Shown one piece after another: positions 9,824-19,709 of a DNA stretch of 39,054 nt. The stretch spans positions 1 to 39,054 of the forward strand of contig CAJJAN010000016.1 of the NCBI GenBank assembly GCA_905182145.1, given 5' to 3'. This DNA is from an uncultured Pelagibacteraceae bacterium. GTDB taxonomy: Bacteria; Pseudomonadota; Alphaproteobacteria; Pelagibacterales; AG-422-B15. The position numbers were made by a program, and so were the translations under genes. Numbering within the stretch: the first letter of the stretch is position 1; each line of letters begins with the position of its first letter. The notes below the pieces were generated by a model. The model was not told where the DNA came from, did not search any database, and saw only the letters and a program-made list of their open reading frames with translations.

Positions 9824-11001
9824 TACCTCCAGCAGGAATTGCTCCGGGTAAAGAAGATTTATTTTATAATGACTCGCATAATGCTTGGCGAAAAGAATTA
9901 AAGAAATTTGTTGCAAAAGAAATCGCTCCCTTTGTTGAGGAATGGGAAGAGGCAGGAGAATTCCCTAGAGAATTATACAAAAAAGCTGGAGACTTTGGCA
10001 TGTTGGGAATGGGATATCCGGAACAATATGGTGGGACCTCTGATGGAATCGACATTTTTCACGGCATTATAACCGCCGAAGAGCTTGCGCAAGGAAGTGG
10101 TGGAATTTCTGCTAGTTTATTATCACTTAATATTTCTCTACCTCTAATTCTTGCACTTGGAACTGAAGAACAAAAAGAAAAATATATAACACCCGTTATT
10201 GCTGGAGATAAAATAGCATGTCTGGGAGTAACAGAGCCATCAGGAGGTTCGGATGTTGCTGGTATTAAAACTAAAGCAGTAAGAGATGGTGGGGATTACA
10301 TTTTAAATGGATCAAAAATGTTTATTACTTCAGGAATGCGTGCAGATTATTATGTAATTGCATGTCGAACCGGCGGCCCAGGTACCTCTGGTATATCTGC
10401 TATCGTTGTAGATAAAGGCACACCGGGTTTTACACAAACACCACTTAAAAAAATGGGTTGGTTAGCATCTGATACAGCTGTTTTATATTTTGATGATTGC
10501 CGGGTGCCTGCAGAAAATTTAATTGGTGGAGAGAATAGTGGCTGGGCTGGAATAATGTCTAACTTTAGTCAAGAACGGCTCGGACTTACGGCTGGAATGA
10601 ATGCTTATTCTCAAATCTGTATTGATGAATCTGTGGTATGGGCAAGAGATAGAATGACTTTTGGAAAACCTTTAATTGAAAATCAAGTCATTAGACACAA
10701 ACTTTCTGAAATGTCTAGAATGGTGAATGCGACTAAAGCTTATATGGAGCTATTAACATGGAAAGTTATGAATGGTGAGAAACCTGTCGCTGATCTTTCT
10801 TTGTTAAAAGTCCAAGCAAGCAAAACAATGGAGTATTGTGCAAGAGAAGCAATGCAGATTCTCGGAGGTGCCGGATACTTAAGAGCTAACAGTGGTCCAG
10901 GTAAAGTTGAGCGTATCTATCGTGAAGTAAGAGTTAATGCAATTGGTGGTGGCTCTGAAGAAATTATGTTGGACTTAGCAGCAAGACAATTAAAATTTTA
11001 A
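9820..11001 (+). CDS. Acyl-CoA dehydrogenase
   Basis: LGVTEPSGGSDVAGIKTKAVRDG, MTFGKPLIENQVIRHKLSEM, AMQILGGAGYLR, IYREVRVNAIGGGSEEI. Confidence 0.93.
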   Translation: MIPPAGIAPGKEDLFYNDSHNAWRKELKKFVAKEIAPFVEEWEEAGEFPRELYKKAGDFGMLGMGYPEQYGGTSDGIDIFHGIITAEELAQGSGGISASLLSLNISLPLILALGTEEQKEKYITPVIAGDKIACLGVTEPSGGSDVAGIKTKAVRDGGDYILNGSKMFITSGMRADYYVIACRTGGPGTSGISAIVVDKGTPGFTQTPLKKMGWLASDTAVLYFDDCRVPAENLIGGENSGWAGIMSNFSQERLGLTAGMNAYSQICIDESVVWARDRMTFGKPLIENQVIRHKLSEMSRMVNATKAYMELLTWKVMNGEKPVADLSLLKVQASKTMEYCAREAMQILGGAGYLRANSGPGKVERIYREVRVNAIGGGSEEIMLDLAARQLKF

Positions 11002-11002
11002 T

Positions 11003-12772
11003 CTAAAATTCTTCAATTTCCATTTCCATTAAAGTTGATTTTCCAGATTGAACTTTTTTCGAGTACATTTGAATCTCAGGAATAAATTTATCAATAAAAT
11101 ATGTTCCTGTTTTAATCTTAGTCTTATGTTGAGGTTCATTTTTTCCATCTGAAAATTTTGCCATCCTTGCCCACATGTAGGTTAAAGATGTTAAAGCTAC
11201 TAAATTTAAGTAATCAGAAGCTGAGGAAAGAGCATTTTCAGGATCTTGCATACCATTTTGCATTAGCCACATAGTTGAAGCCATCACTTCTTTAACTGCA
11301 ACCTCTAAGGCTTTTATGAACGTTGACAGTTTTTCGTTATCTTTATTTTCATTAATAAATTCTTGAACTTCTTTTTGAAAATTTTGTAGCAGTCTGCCTT
11401 TATGCATAGTTAATTTTCTACCAACTAAGTCTAATGCTTGAATACCATTTGTTCCTTCGTAAATAAGAGCAATTCTTACATCGCGCATATATTGTTCTAG
11501 CGGATACTCTTTAGTAAAACCACTACCACCCAAAACTTGCAATGAATCCGAGCAATTTAAAAATCCTTTTTCACTACAATACGATTTAATAATGGGTGTC
11601 ATTATTGCTGCAAAATCTTCAGCTGTTTCTCTGACTGATTCATCTGGATGATGTTCCGCTAAATCAATCTTCATAGAAGTATAAATACAAAGAGCTCTCA
11701 TTGCTTCTGTGGTTGACTTTACATTCATTAGCATCCTTCTCACATCTGGATGTACTATTATATTGTCAGCTTTAGCATCTGAGTCCTGTTTATCTTTAAC
11801 AACTGAACGCATTTGTCTTCTATTTTTTGCATAATCCAATGCATTTTGATAAGCAATTTCTGACATGGCAACGCCTTGGAGCCCTACTTTTAATCTTGCA
11901 TCATTCATCATAAGGAACATAGCTTCCATACCTTTATTTGGCTCGCCGATCATCCAACCCTTAGCATCGTCCATATTCATGACGCAGGTTGGTGAAGAGA
12001 CAATGCCTAGTTTATGTTCTAGGCCGCCACAAAATATTGGATTTCTAGAATTGTCATCAAGCCTTTTTGGGACAAGAAACAAACTTATACCCTTGATACC
12101 CGCAGGCGCATCTGGCAATCGCGCAAGAACAAGATGAATAATATTTTCTGTAAGATCATGTTCACCAAATGATATCCAAATTTTTTGTCCATTTAATTTG
12201 TAGTAATCTTCTTCTGGGATAGCTGTTGTTCTGATGAGTCCTAAGTCAGTACCACACTGTGGTTCAGTTAGACACATGGTTCCCATCCACTCACCTGAAA
12301 TCATTTTTGGAAGGTATTTATCTTTTAATTCTTTATTAGCTTTTTTTAGAATAGCTTTAATTGCTCCCTGGCTTAAGCCCGGCCCCATATAAAAAGCCAT
12401 ATTTGAGGCAATGCCAATTTCACCGCTTAGTATCCCCATAGCAAATGGAGCTCCACCGCCACCATATTCTGTTGGATTGCATGCACCTATATAACCTGAG
12501 TCAATAACACTTTGGTACAATGACTTAAAATATTCTGGAGTTTTAACTTCTGGGCCCTCATTACCATCTTTCACATAAACAAGCCCTTCACGATCAGCCT
12601 TCTTATTGCTATCAACCATTTCTTGTTCGTTAAATTTAGCAACTTGCTCAACTACACTCATTACAGTTTCAGCATCATAGTCTTTGAACTGATCAATTGA
12701 CTCTGCAAAAGAGTTATACCCCAACATATCTAAATTATATTTGAAGTCTGCTATAGGACTTTTATAAACCAT
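11003..12772 (-). CDS. Large acyl-CoA dehydrogenase with extended C-terminal domain (DmdC/FadE-like subfamily)
   Basis: MCLTEPQCGTDLGLIRT, LQVLGGSGFTKEYPLEQYMRDVRIALIYEGTNGIQALDLVGRKL; about 589 aa from the internal Met (MVYKSPIADFKYNL), chosen over the ORF-track start at 12811 because AAGAAAG precedes it. Confidence 0.88.
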   Translation of the reverse strand: MVYKSPIADFKYNLDMLGYNSFAESIDQFKDYDAETVMSVVEQVAKFNEQEMVDSNKKADREGLVYVKDGNEGPEVKTPEYFKSLYQSVIDSGYIGACNPTEYGGGGAPFAMGILSGEIGIASNMAFYMGPGLSQGAIKAILKKANKELKDKYLPKMISGEWMGTMCLTEPQCGTDLGLIRTTAIPEEDYYKLNGQKIWISFGEHDLTENIIHLVLARLPDAPAGIKGISLFLVPKRLDDNSRNPIFCGGLEHKLGIVSSPTCVMNMDDAKGWMIGEPNKGMEAMFLMMNDARLKVGLQGVAMSEIAYQNALDYAKNRRQMRSVVKDKQDSDAKADNIIVHPDVRRMLMNVKSTTEAMRALCIYTSMKIDLAEHHPDESVRETAEDFAAIMTPIIKSYCSEKGFLNCSDSLQVLGGSGFTKEYPLEQYMRDVRIALIYEGTNGIQALDLVGRKLTMHKGRLLQNFQKEVQEFINENKDNEKLSTFIKALEVAVKEVMASTMWLMQNGMQDPENALSSASDYLNLVALTSLTYMWARMAKFSDGKNEPQHKTKIKTGTYFIDKFIPEIQMYSKKVQSGKSTLMEMEIEEF

Positions 12773-12848
12773 GAATTCTTTCTTATTTTGATAGTAAATT
12801 AATATCAACATATATAATATATTTAAAGTTAAAAAGAATGGATAAATT

Positions 12849-13772
12849 ATGAATATTTATCTGCCCATTGCAGAGCTCTCCGTTAATATTTTTATAATAT
12901 TATCACTTGGTGGAGCTGTAGGTTTTCTCTCAGGATTACTGGGTCTAGGCGGTGGTTTTTTAATGACCCCATTACTGATGTTTATAGGTATTCCTCCAAA
13001 TGTTGCTGTTGCCACTTCTGCTAATCAAATTGTAGCTGCGTCTGTCTCAGGTGCGTTATCGCATTGGCGGCAAGGTTTAGTTGATGTTAAAATGGGTATG
13101 TATTTATTATTAGGTGGATTATTTGGTTCTTTTACTGGAATTTGGATTTTTAAATTACTAAGTAGCGCAGGACAAATTGAAACTTTTTTAGCGATAGTTT
13201 ATTTTATTCTTTTGTTTTCCATTGGAACTTTAATGTTAATTGAAAGCTCACAAGTAATTAGAGATCGTATAAGAAAGAAAACAGTTAAAAGGAAACTACA
13301 TTACCATAATTGGGCACACAGACTTCCATTCAAAGTGAGGTTTTATTCTTCTAATTTATATATTAGCGTTATACCACCAATTATAATTGGCTACTTCATA
13401 GGAATTTTATCAGCCACAATGGGTATAGGAGGATCTTTTATTTTGATTCCTTCAATGATTTACTTTCTCGGCATGCCAACTTCTAAGGTTATTGGAACAT
13501 CATTATTTCAAATTATATTTATAACAGCTTTTGTAACCTTGCTACACGCAACCTCTACTTTTGCAGTAGATGCCGTTCTAGCGTTCACTTTAATTCTTTC
13601 TTCGGTCATTGGTGCTCAATTAGGAGTAATATTTACTAATAAATTTAGAGGCGAAGAACTTAGGGCACTATTGGCAATAATAGTATTGGCAGTCGCATTT
13701 AAAATTGGAACAGATCTCTTAATTCAGCCGGCAGATATATTTTCAATATCTACAATTAAAGAACTATATTAA
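12849..13772 (+). CDS. TauE/SafE family sulfite exporter-like permease
   Basis: GFLSGLLGLGGGFLMTPLLMFIGIPPNVAVATSANQI and IGILSATMGIGGSFILIPSMIYFLGMPTSKVIGTSLFQI, the two TauE repeats. Confidence 0.9.
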   Translation: MNIYLPIAELSVNIFIILSLGGAVGFLSGLLGLGGGFLMTPLLMFIGIPPNVAVATSANQIVAASVSGALSHWRQGLVDVKMGMYLLLGGLFGSFTGIWIFKLLSSAGQIETFLAIVYFILLFSIGTLMLIESSQVIRDRIRKKTVKRKLHYHNWAHRLPFKVRFYSSNLYISVIPPIIIGYFIGILSATMGIGGSFILIPSMIYFLGMPTSKVIGTSLFQIIFITAFVTLLHATSTFAVDAVLAFTLILSSVIGAQLGVIFTNKFRGEELRALLAIIVLAVAFKIGTDLLIQPADIFSISTIKELY

Positions 13773-14540
13773 ATGAAAAATATTCTAATTATTTTAATTT
13801 CTTTATTCTTATACCAAGGAAATGCTAGCGCTTTAGTCATAGGTTCTGATCTTAATGAAATCACTATTGGAGCAAATTTTTCTGGACAAGACCTACTCGT
13901 TTTTGGAGCATTTTATTCTGACCCATCACTTCCAAGGGATGCAAAAGGCGATGTTATTATTGAAGTTAAGGGACCACCACAAACTGTTAAAGTAAGAAAG
14001 AAGAAGTCTTTTTATGGTTTTTGGTTAAATAATACGGAAGTTACTTTTAAGGAAGTTCCAGGTTTTTACTATTTAACAAGTACAACTGAAATTAACGATG
14101 AAATTCTTAACAAAAATAATATTACCTTATTAACTCAGCAAGATACTAATGATATTGAGTGGGGTAACATAAGATTGACAAAAGATCGACGTGATTTCTT
14201 AAATGCAATGAAAAGAAATAAGAATAATCTTGATTTATTCTCTGTAAATAATGAATCTAGTCAAATTGATATTCTTGATGGTAATCTATTTAAAACTAAT
14301 ATACCCATTCCTAACACTGTACCTATTGGTGATTATACTGTATCAGTATACTTATTAATTAATTCAGAACTTAAAAAGGATTACAGTTATGGCTTTAAGG
14401 TTAAAAGAATTGGTATTGAATCAATGATCCATAATTTGGCTATAAACTATCCTTTGATATATGGCCTTCTAGCTGTCTTGGTGGCTGGCTTAATGGGATG
14501 GATTAGTGCTGAAATGTTTCGTAGATTGAGAAAAGCATAG
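13773..14540 (+). CDS. TIGR02186-type alphaproteobacterial transmembrane protein of unknown function
   Basis: SALVIGSDLNEITIGANFSGQDLLVFGAF...GDVIIEVKGPPQTVKVRKK; signal peptide, C-terminal TM; starts one base after the tauE-like stop. Confidence 0.8.
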   Translation: MKNILIILISLFLYQGNASALVIGSDLNEITIGANFSGQDLLVFGAFYSDPSLPRDAKGDVIIEVKGPPQTVKVRKKKSFYGFWLNNTEVTFKEVPGFYYLTSTTEINDEILNKNNITLLTQQDTNDIEWGNIRLTKDRRDFLNAMKRNKNNLDLFSVNNESSQIDILDGNLFKTNIPIPNTVPIGDYTVSVYLLINSELKKDYSYGFKVKRIGIESMIHNLAINYPLIYGLLAVLVAGLMGWISAEMFRRLRKA

Positions 14541-14543
14541 ATT

Positions 14544-15272
14544 ATGGAAGAAATATCATTCGCATTTGTATTTTTAGCAGGCTTATTAAGCTTTCTGTCT
14601 CCATGTGTTTTACCTATTGTACCTGGCTATTTATGTTTCTTAGCTGGTACTTCACTTGATAAAATAATGGATGAAGAAACTAAAAAAAATATCAGCGTCT
14701 TCAAATTTGCTGTGGCTTTTGTATTAGGCTTCTCAACTGTCTTCACTCTACTTGGTGCTACTGCTAGTTCAATTAGTAATATTTTATACGAGTATTTAGA
14801 TTATTTTAGAATTGCAGCTGGAATTATTATAATTCTTTTTGGAATTCATTTTACACATTTAATTCAATTCAATTTTTTGAATAAAGATACTAGATTTCAA
14901 ATCGATAACTTTAAACCTGGATTAATTGGGTCATATATAGTTGGTATCTCTTTTGCATTTGGATGGACGCCTTGTATTGGACCTATTTTAGGAAGTGTTT
15001 TATCGGTAGCGGCTAGTTCTGACAGTGTATACTTTGGAATATGGTTATTACTAACTTACTCAGCTGGACTAGGAATACCATTTCTGCTAGCTGCAGCTGG
15101 CATAGGATATTTCTTAAAATTTCTTGTTAGAATAAGAAGCTACATTCGTCCAATAGAGATTTTTACAGGACTCTTGCTAATTTTATTTGGAGTCCTTATT
15201 CTAACTAATCGAATGCAAGAAATTGCATTCTTTTTTATCGAATATTTTCCAATTTTAAATTCACTAGGTTAA
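14544..15272 (+). CDS. CcdA/DsbD-type cytochrome c biogenesis / thiol-disulfide transmembrane protein
   Basis: GLLSFLSPCVLPIVPGYLCFLAG and FAFGWTPCIGPILGSVL, paired Cys in TM1/TM4 typical of CcdA. Confidence 0.9.
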   Translation: MEEISFAFVFLAGLLSFLSPCVLPIVPGYLCFLAGTSLDKIMDEETKKNISVFKFAVAFVLGFSTVFTLLGATASSISNILYEYLDYFRIAAGIIIILFGIHFTHLIQFNFLNKDTRFQIDNFKPGLIGSYIVGISFAFGWTPCIGPILGSVLSVAASSDSVYFGIWLLLTYSAGLGIPFLLAAAGIGYFLKFLVRIRSYIRPIEIFTGLLLILFGVLILTNRMQEIAFFFIEYFPILNSLG

Positions 15273-15282
15273 GGAGATAGAT

Positions 15283-16158
15283 ATGTTTCAACAAGATTTA
15301 TTAAAAGGTAAAAGAATTCTAGTTACTGGTGGTGGCTCTGGATTAGGTAAGGCCATGGCAACTCGGTATTTAGAACTTGGTGCTGAAATATATATTTGTG
15401 GTAGAAGAAAATCAGTTCTAGATGAGTCTGCAAATGAAATGATGGAACTTCACGGAGGTTCTGTAAAAGGAATATCATGTGACATTAAAGTTCCTGAGGC
15501 CATTGAAGATATGGTTGATGAAATATGGGCAGATGGTCCTTTAACAGGTTTGGTAAATAATGCTGCTGGAAATTTTATTTCTAGAACAGAAGATCTTTCA
15601 CCTAAAGCTTTTAATGCAATTTCAAATATTGTGTTTAATGGAACTTTTTATACAACTAATGCTATTGGCAAGAGATGGTTAGAAAGTAAGTTAAAGGGAA
15701 GTGTAATTTCTATTATAACTACTTGGGTTCATAGTAGTGGTCCTTTTACAGTGCCTTCAGCAATGTCAAAGTCTGGCTTAGCAACAATGACCAAATCATT
15801 GGCTGCAGAATGGGGTAACAGAGGAATTAGGCTAAATGCAATTGCTCCAGGTCCATTCCCCACTAAAGGTGCTTGGGACAGACTTGCACCGGGTGGCAAA
15901 GGTACTAATCTAATGGATGCTATACCTATGAAAAGAACTGGGGAGTTAATTGAATTAGCTAACTTAGCTACTTTTCTTATGGCCGATGGTTGTGAATATT
16001 TAACTGGAGAGATTGTTACAATTGACGGCGCTCAATGGCTAAATCACGCTGGTAGCTTTTATGATATGCTTAAAGATGTGACAGACGATGAGTGGGACAA
16101 ACTCAGAAGTATGATTAAATCTTCTAATGAAGCTGATAAGGCTAAAAGATCAGTTTAA
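15283..16158 (+). CDS. SDR-family oxidoreductase, 2,4-dienoyl-CoA reductase (DECR)-like
   Basis: ILVTGGGSGLGKAMA, GLVNNAAGNFISRTEDLSPKAFNAI, IRLNAIAPGPFPTKGAWDRL, DECR-type rather than Tyr-x3-Lys classical SDR. Confidence 0.82.
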   Translation: MFQQDLLKGKRILVTGGGSGLGKAMATRYLELGAEIYICGRRKSVLDESANEMMELHGGSVKGISCDIKVPEAIEDMVDEIWADGPLTGLVNNAAGNFISRTEDLSPKAFNAISNIVFNGTFYTTNAIGKRWLESKLKGSVISIITTWVHSSGPFTVPSAMSKSGLATMTKSLAAEWGNRGIRLNAIAPGPFPTKGAWDRLAPGGKGTNLMDAIPMKRTGELIELANLATFLMADGCEYLTGEIVTIDGAQWLNHAGSFYDMLKDVTDDEWDKLRSMIKSSNEADKAKRSV

Positions 16159-16958
16159 GAAAAATAATCAGCATACATTTTACGTGACATCCTTCTAATT
16201 ATTGCTGGACAATATCGCATTACAAATACTGCCATATTTCCAGTAAAACCTACAACATTGTGTATCCCTCTTCGTTGATAGATTTTAAATACTCTTTTGG
16301 CTACTTTATCTGTTGTATGAATGACTGATCTTGATTTGATAACATCGCGTTGAAGAGCCCCAGCCATTAGTGGTGTTGACTGCTCTGCATTTAATATAGG
16401 TGTTTCGGTAAACCAGGGATTTAGCTCACTAACTTTTATTCCATATTTTGCAAATTCTATATTTAAACCTTCTGTTAAACCTCTAACAGCAAACTTAGTT
16501 GCAGAGTAAACGGATGCTCCAGGTACAGGTAGAAAGCTTCCAACAGAACCTGTGTTTATAATCATGCTTTGATCAGTCTCTTTCAACAATGGTAGAACTT
16601 TATAGACTCCATTAATAACCCCATTAAGGTTTATATTTACTACATTGTGTGCTTCCTGAATTGGGATATCTTCTATTCTTCCAGTAAATGCAGCAATCCC
16701 AGCATTATTAAAAAAAAGATTGCATGTTCCATTCGTATATTCACTATAAGCATCCACAGCATCTGTCCACTGCTCTAGATTGGTAACATCCAATTTTTTA
16801 TACATACAAGAATTGTGTCCAATCTCATTAGCAACTTCTTTTAAACCTTCTTCATTGATATCAAATAAACCAACATTCCATCCTTTTTTTGCAAAATATA
16901 GCGCTGTAGCCTTTCCAATACCTGATGCTGCTCCAGTGATAAAAATATTTTTATTCAT
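16155..16958 (-). CDS. SDR-family oxidoreductase (classical)
   Basis: NIFITGAASGIGKATAL, NNAGIA, SVYSATKFAVRGLTEGL (YxxxK). Confidence 0.88.
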   Translation of the reverse strand: MNKNIFITGAASGIGKATALYFAKKGWNVGLFDINEEGLKEVANEIGHNSCMYKKLDVTNLEQWTDAVDAYSEYTNGTCNLFFNNAGIAAFTGRIEDIPIQEAHNVVNINLNGVINGVYKVLPLLKETDQSMIINTGSVGSFLPVPGASVYSATKFAVRGLTEGLNIEFAKYGIKVSELNPWFTETPILNAEQSTPLMAGALQRDVIKSRSVIHTTDKVAKRVFKIYQRRGIHNVVGFTGNMAVFVMRYCPAIIRRMSRKMYADYFS

Positions 16959-17995
16959 ACGCCGGAGCCTATAGCTTCTGAAATAGAATTAAAACCATCT
17001 TTTTTAACTAATTGCACTAGCTCTTTATTTATCCGATTAATTAGACTTGGTCCTTGAAAAGCAAAAGCTGAATACAGCTGAACTAATGATGCACCTAATT
17101 TTATTTTTTGATAGGCATCGTGACCACTAGATACACCCCCTACTCCAATTAAAATTATTGAGCCTTGAGTTTCACGATAAATTAATTCTAAAATTTTATT
17201 TGCTTGATTAAAAAGTGGTTTTCCAGAGAGTCCACCTGTTTCATTTTGCATTTCATTTGTTAAATTTCTATCACGTTGGATAGTGGTATTTGAGATGACT
17301 AAGCCAGCAATAGAATACTTATTAACTAAATCAATAATATCTTTATAACTTTCTATATTTTCATCAGGGTTAATCTTTATAAAAATTGGCTTTTGTTTAT
17401 CTTTATCTTTAATTGAGGAAACTATTGATTTTATCAATTCTTCAAGCTCGTTTTTGTTTTGTAATTTCCTTAAATTTTCAGTATTGGGTGATGATATATT
17501 TATTGTTATATAATCTGCATACTCATACACATGATTTATTAAATTAATATAGTCATCAACAAAGTTTTTACTGTCTTTATTTGGCCCAATATTAATTCCC
17601 AGAGGGGAATAAAAATTATTTCGATTTACAAGATTGGATAAAAAATTATTTACACCTTTGTTATTAAAACCTAGCCGATTAATTATTGCTTCATCTTCTA
17701 TGTATCTAAATACTCTTGGTTTAGGATTTCCAAATTGAGGTTTTGGAGTTACGGTTCCACATTCTACAAAGCCAAAGCCAATTTTTGCCAAACTGTTGAA
17801 AACTTCAGCATTTTTATCAAATCCCGCTGCCATTCCAATAGGATTTGCAAATTTTAAGCCTGCAATATCAAGTTCAAGAGACTTATCTTTATACGCTTTT
17901 ATTAAAATAGGCGCATGCTTTAGTAGTTTAATTGAAATATTGTGAGCAGTTTCTGGATTAAATTGTCTTAATAAATTGATTAATATTTTGTCCAT
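16955..17995 (-). CDS. pyrD: Quinone-dependent dihydroorotate dehydrogenase
   Basis: GLKFANPIGMAAGFDKNAEVFN, VECGTVTPKPQFGNPKPRVFR, NISSPNTENLR, GGLSGKPLF. Confidence 0.95.
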   Translation of the reverse strand: MDKILINLLRQFNPETAHNISIKLLKHAPILIKAYKDKSLELDIAGLKFANPIGMAAGFDKNAEVFNSLAKIGFGFVECGTVTPKPQFGNPKPRVFRYIEDEAIINRLGFNNKGVNNFLSNLVNRNNFYSPLGINIGPNKDSKNFVDDYINLINHVYEYADYITINISSPNTENLRKLQNKNELEELIKSIVSSIKDKDKQKPIFIKINPDENIESYKDIIDLVNKYSIAGLVISNTTIQRDRNLTNEMQNETGGLSGKPLFNQANKILELIYRETQGSIILIGVGGVSSGHDAYQKIKLGASLVQLYSAFAFQGPSLINRINKELVQLVKKDGFNSISEAIGSGV

Positions 17996-18005
17996 ATCAA
18001 ATAGG

Positions 18006-19562
18006 CTAATTAAGTCGACTTTCTATTAATCTAATAGTTTTTTCAATTCCATATATTGCAACAAATGTTCCAAACCTAGGTCCATCATCTTTGCCAAATA
18101 ATACCTGATAGATTAACTTAAACCAGTCTCTTAAATTTTCAAATTTAAAATCTTTTCCAATTTGATATATTTCTGTTTGTATCGTTTCCGCATCAGTCTC
18201 ATCTTTCATGGCTTGCAATCTAATGATTAATTCATTGAATATCTTAATTTCATTTTCATCTGGTGATTTGAGATTTGATTTATTTTTAGAAACATCATTA
18301 TCAAAATTTGTAACACGTTCAATTAAAGTCTTTAAAAAATCTAAGTTCTTATTTTCAATTTTACCTACATACCTCTCAACAAAATCTAAAATTACTGAGG
18401 GATCATTCTCAGTGCTGGCAGATACTAAGTTTAATAAAATGTTATAACTCACTGGCACGTTTTGCATAGACGGGCTACCATTAAAAATATGCCAAATTGG
18501 ACTATCCAATTTCTCTTTATCATTTAATTGTTCAAATTTATTAATTGAAGATATAAATTCATCTGTTGCCTTTGGAATTACATCTAAAAAAAGTTTTTTT
18601 GCTCTTCTAGGATTTTGATACATAAAATAACTCAATGTCTCAGGTGGCGCGTACTTTAACCATTGATCTATAGTTAAACCGTTGCCCTTAGATTTAGAAA
18701 TTTTTTCTCCATTTTGATCAAGAAACAATTCATAAAAATAGTTTTCAGGAGGATTTCCACCTAATGCTCGACAAATTTTAGCTGAAAGTTGAAATGTAGG
18801 AATTAGGTCTTTTCCATACATTTCATAATCTACTCCTAAAGCAATCCATCTCATTGCCCAGTCAACTTTCCATTGCAATTTACAGTTGCCGCCTGTTACC
18901 AGAACCTCATAAAGTTTATCATTATATTTATAGACTATAGAGTTAGACTCAATTTTAGTTTCTAATATTTCAACCTCTAAAACTTTATTAGTATCTGGAC
19001 ATATTGGTAAAAAAGGACTGTAAGTTTTCTGCCTATCCTCACCCAAAGTCGGTAATACAATATTTTTAATTTTATCATGATTTTTTAAAACATTAATCAG
19101 CTGCTCATCAAAAAATCCTGACTTGTATAATTTAGTGGCACTTTTAAATTCATAGGTAAATTCAAATTTATCCAAGAAATCTCTTAACATGGCATTGTTA
19201 TGTTCGCCAAAACTTGAATGTGTACCAAATGGATCTGGAATTGATGTGAGGGGTTTATTCAAATTTTCTTCTAATGGTTTTGTGTTGGGAATATTATCTG
19301 GAACTTTTCTTAATCCATCCAAATCATCTGAAAAAGTTAAAAGATTAATTTCTAAATCAGTTAAATTTTTTAGAGCATTATAGATCATTGTGGTTCTAGC
19401 AACCTCTCCAAAAGTTCCTATATGCGGCAATCCACTGGGACCATAACCTGTTTGTAAATTTATTTTTTTACTACCAGATTTATTTACTCTATCTAATATT
19501 TTTTTTGCCTCAATAATTGGCCAAGCCTTAGATTCTGAAGCTATTTCTTTAAAATTGTCCAT
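18006..19562 (-). CDS. lysS: Lysyl-tRNA synthetase, class I
   Basis: GYGPSGLPHIGTFGEVARTTMI (HIGH-type) and GEKISKSKGNGLTIDQWLKYAPPE (KMSKS-type), the class I LysRS architecture. Confidence 0.93.
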   Translation of the reverse strand: MDNFKEIASESKAWPIIEAKKILDRVNKSGSKKINLQTGYGPSGLPHIGTFGEVARTTMIYNALKNLTDLEINLLTFSDDLDGLRKVPDNIPNTKPLEENLNKPLTSIPDPFGTHSSFGEHNNAMLRDFLDKFEFTYEFKSATKLYKSGFFDEQLINVLKNHDKIKNIVLPTLGEDRQKTYSPFLPICPDTNKVLEVEILETKIESNSIVYKYNDKLYEVLVTGGNCKLQWKVDWAMRWIALGVDYEMYGKDLIPTFQLSAKICRALGGNPPENYFYELFLDQNGEKISKSKGNGLTIDQWLKYAPPETLSYFMYQNPRRAKKLFLDVIPKATDEFISSINKFEQLNDKEKLDSPIWHIFNGSPSMQNVPVSYNILLNLVSASTENDPSVILDFVERYVGKIENKNLDFLKTLIERVTNFDNDVSKNKSNLKSPDENEIKIFNELIIRLQAMKDETDAETIQTEIYQIGKDFKFENLRDWFKLIYQVLFGKDDGPRFGTFVAIYGIEKTIRLIESRLN

Positions 19563-19674
19563 TTGATGAAATATTAATTTGTTCTAAACACAGGTTTTAA
19601 TTATAAATACATAGTACCATAAAAATTACATAAATGACAAATAAGCCTTATGTAAATTTAACTAATTTTATTGT

Positions 19675-19703
19675 TTGATTAATCATCTTCCTGTTAATAT
19701 ATA
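19675..19703 (+). promoter_or_regulatory. Predicted sigma70-type promoter of apaG (TTGATT-17-TATATA)
   Basis: TTGATT 19675-19680, 17-nt spacer, TATATA 19698-19703; predicted +1 falls at or next to the apaG ATG (19710). Confidence 0.5.
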
Positions 19704-19709
19704 TAAACT

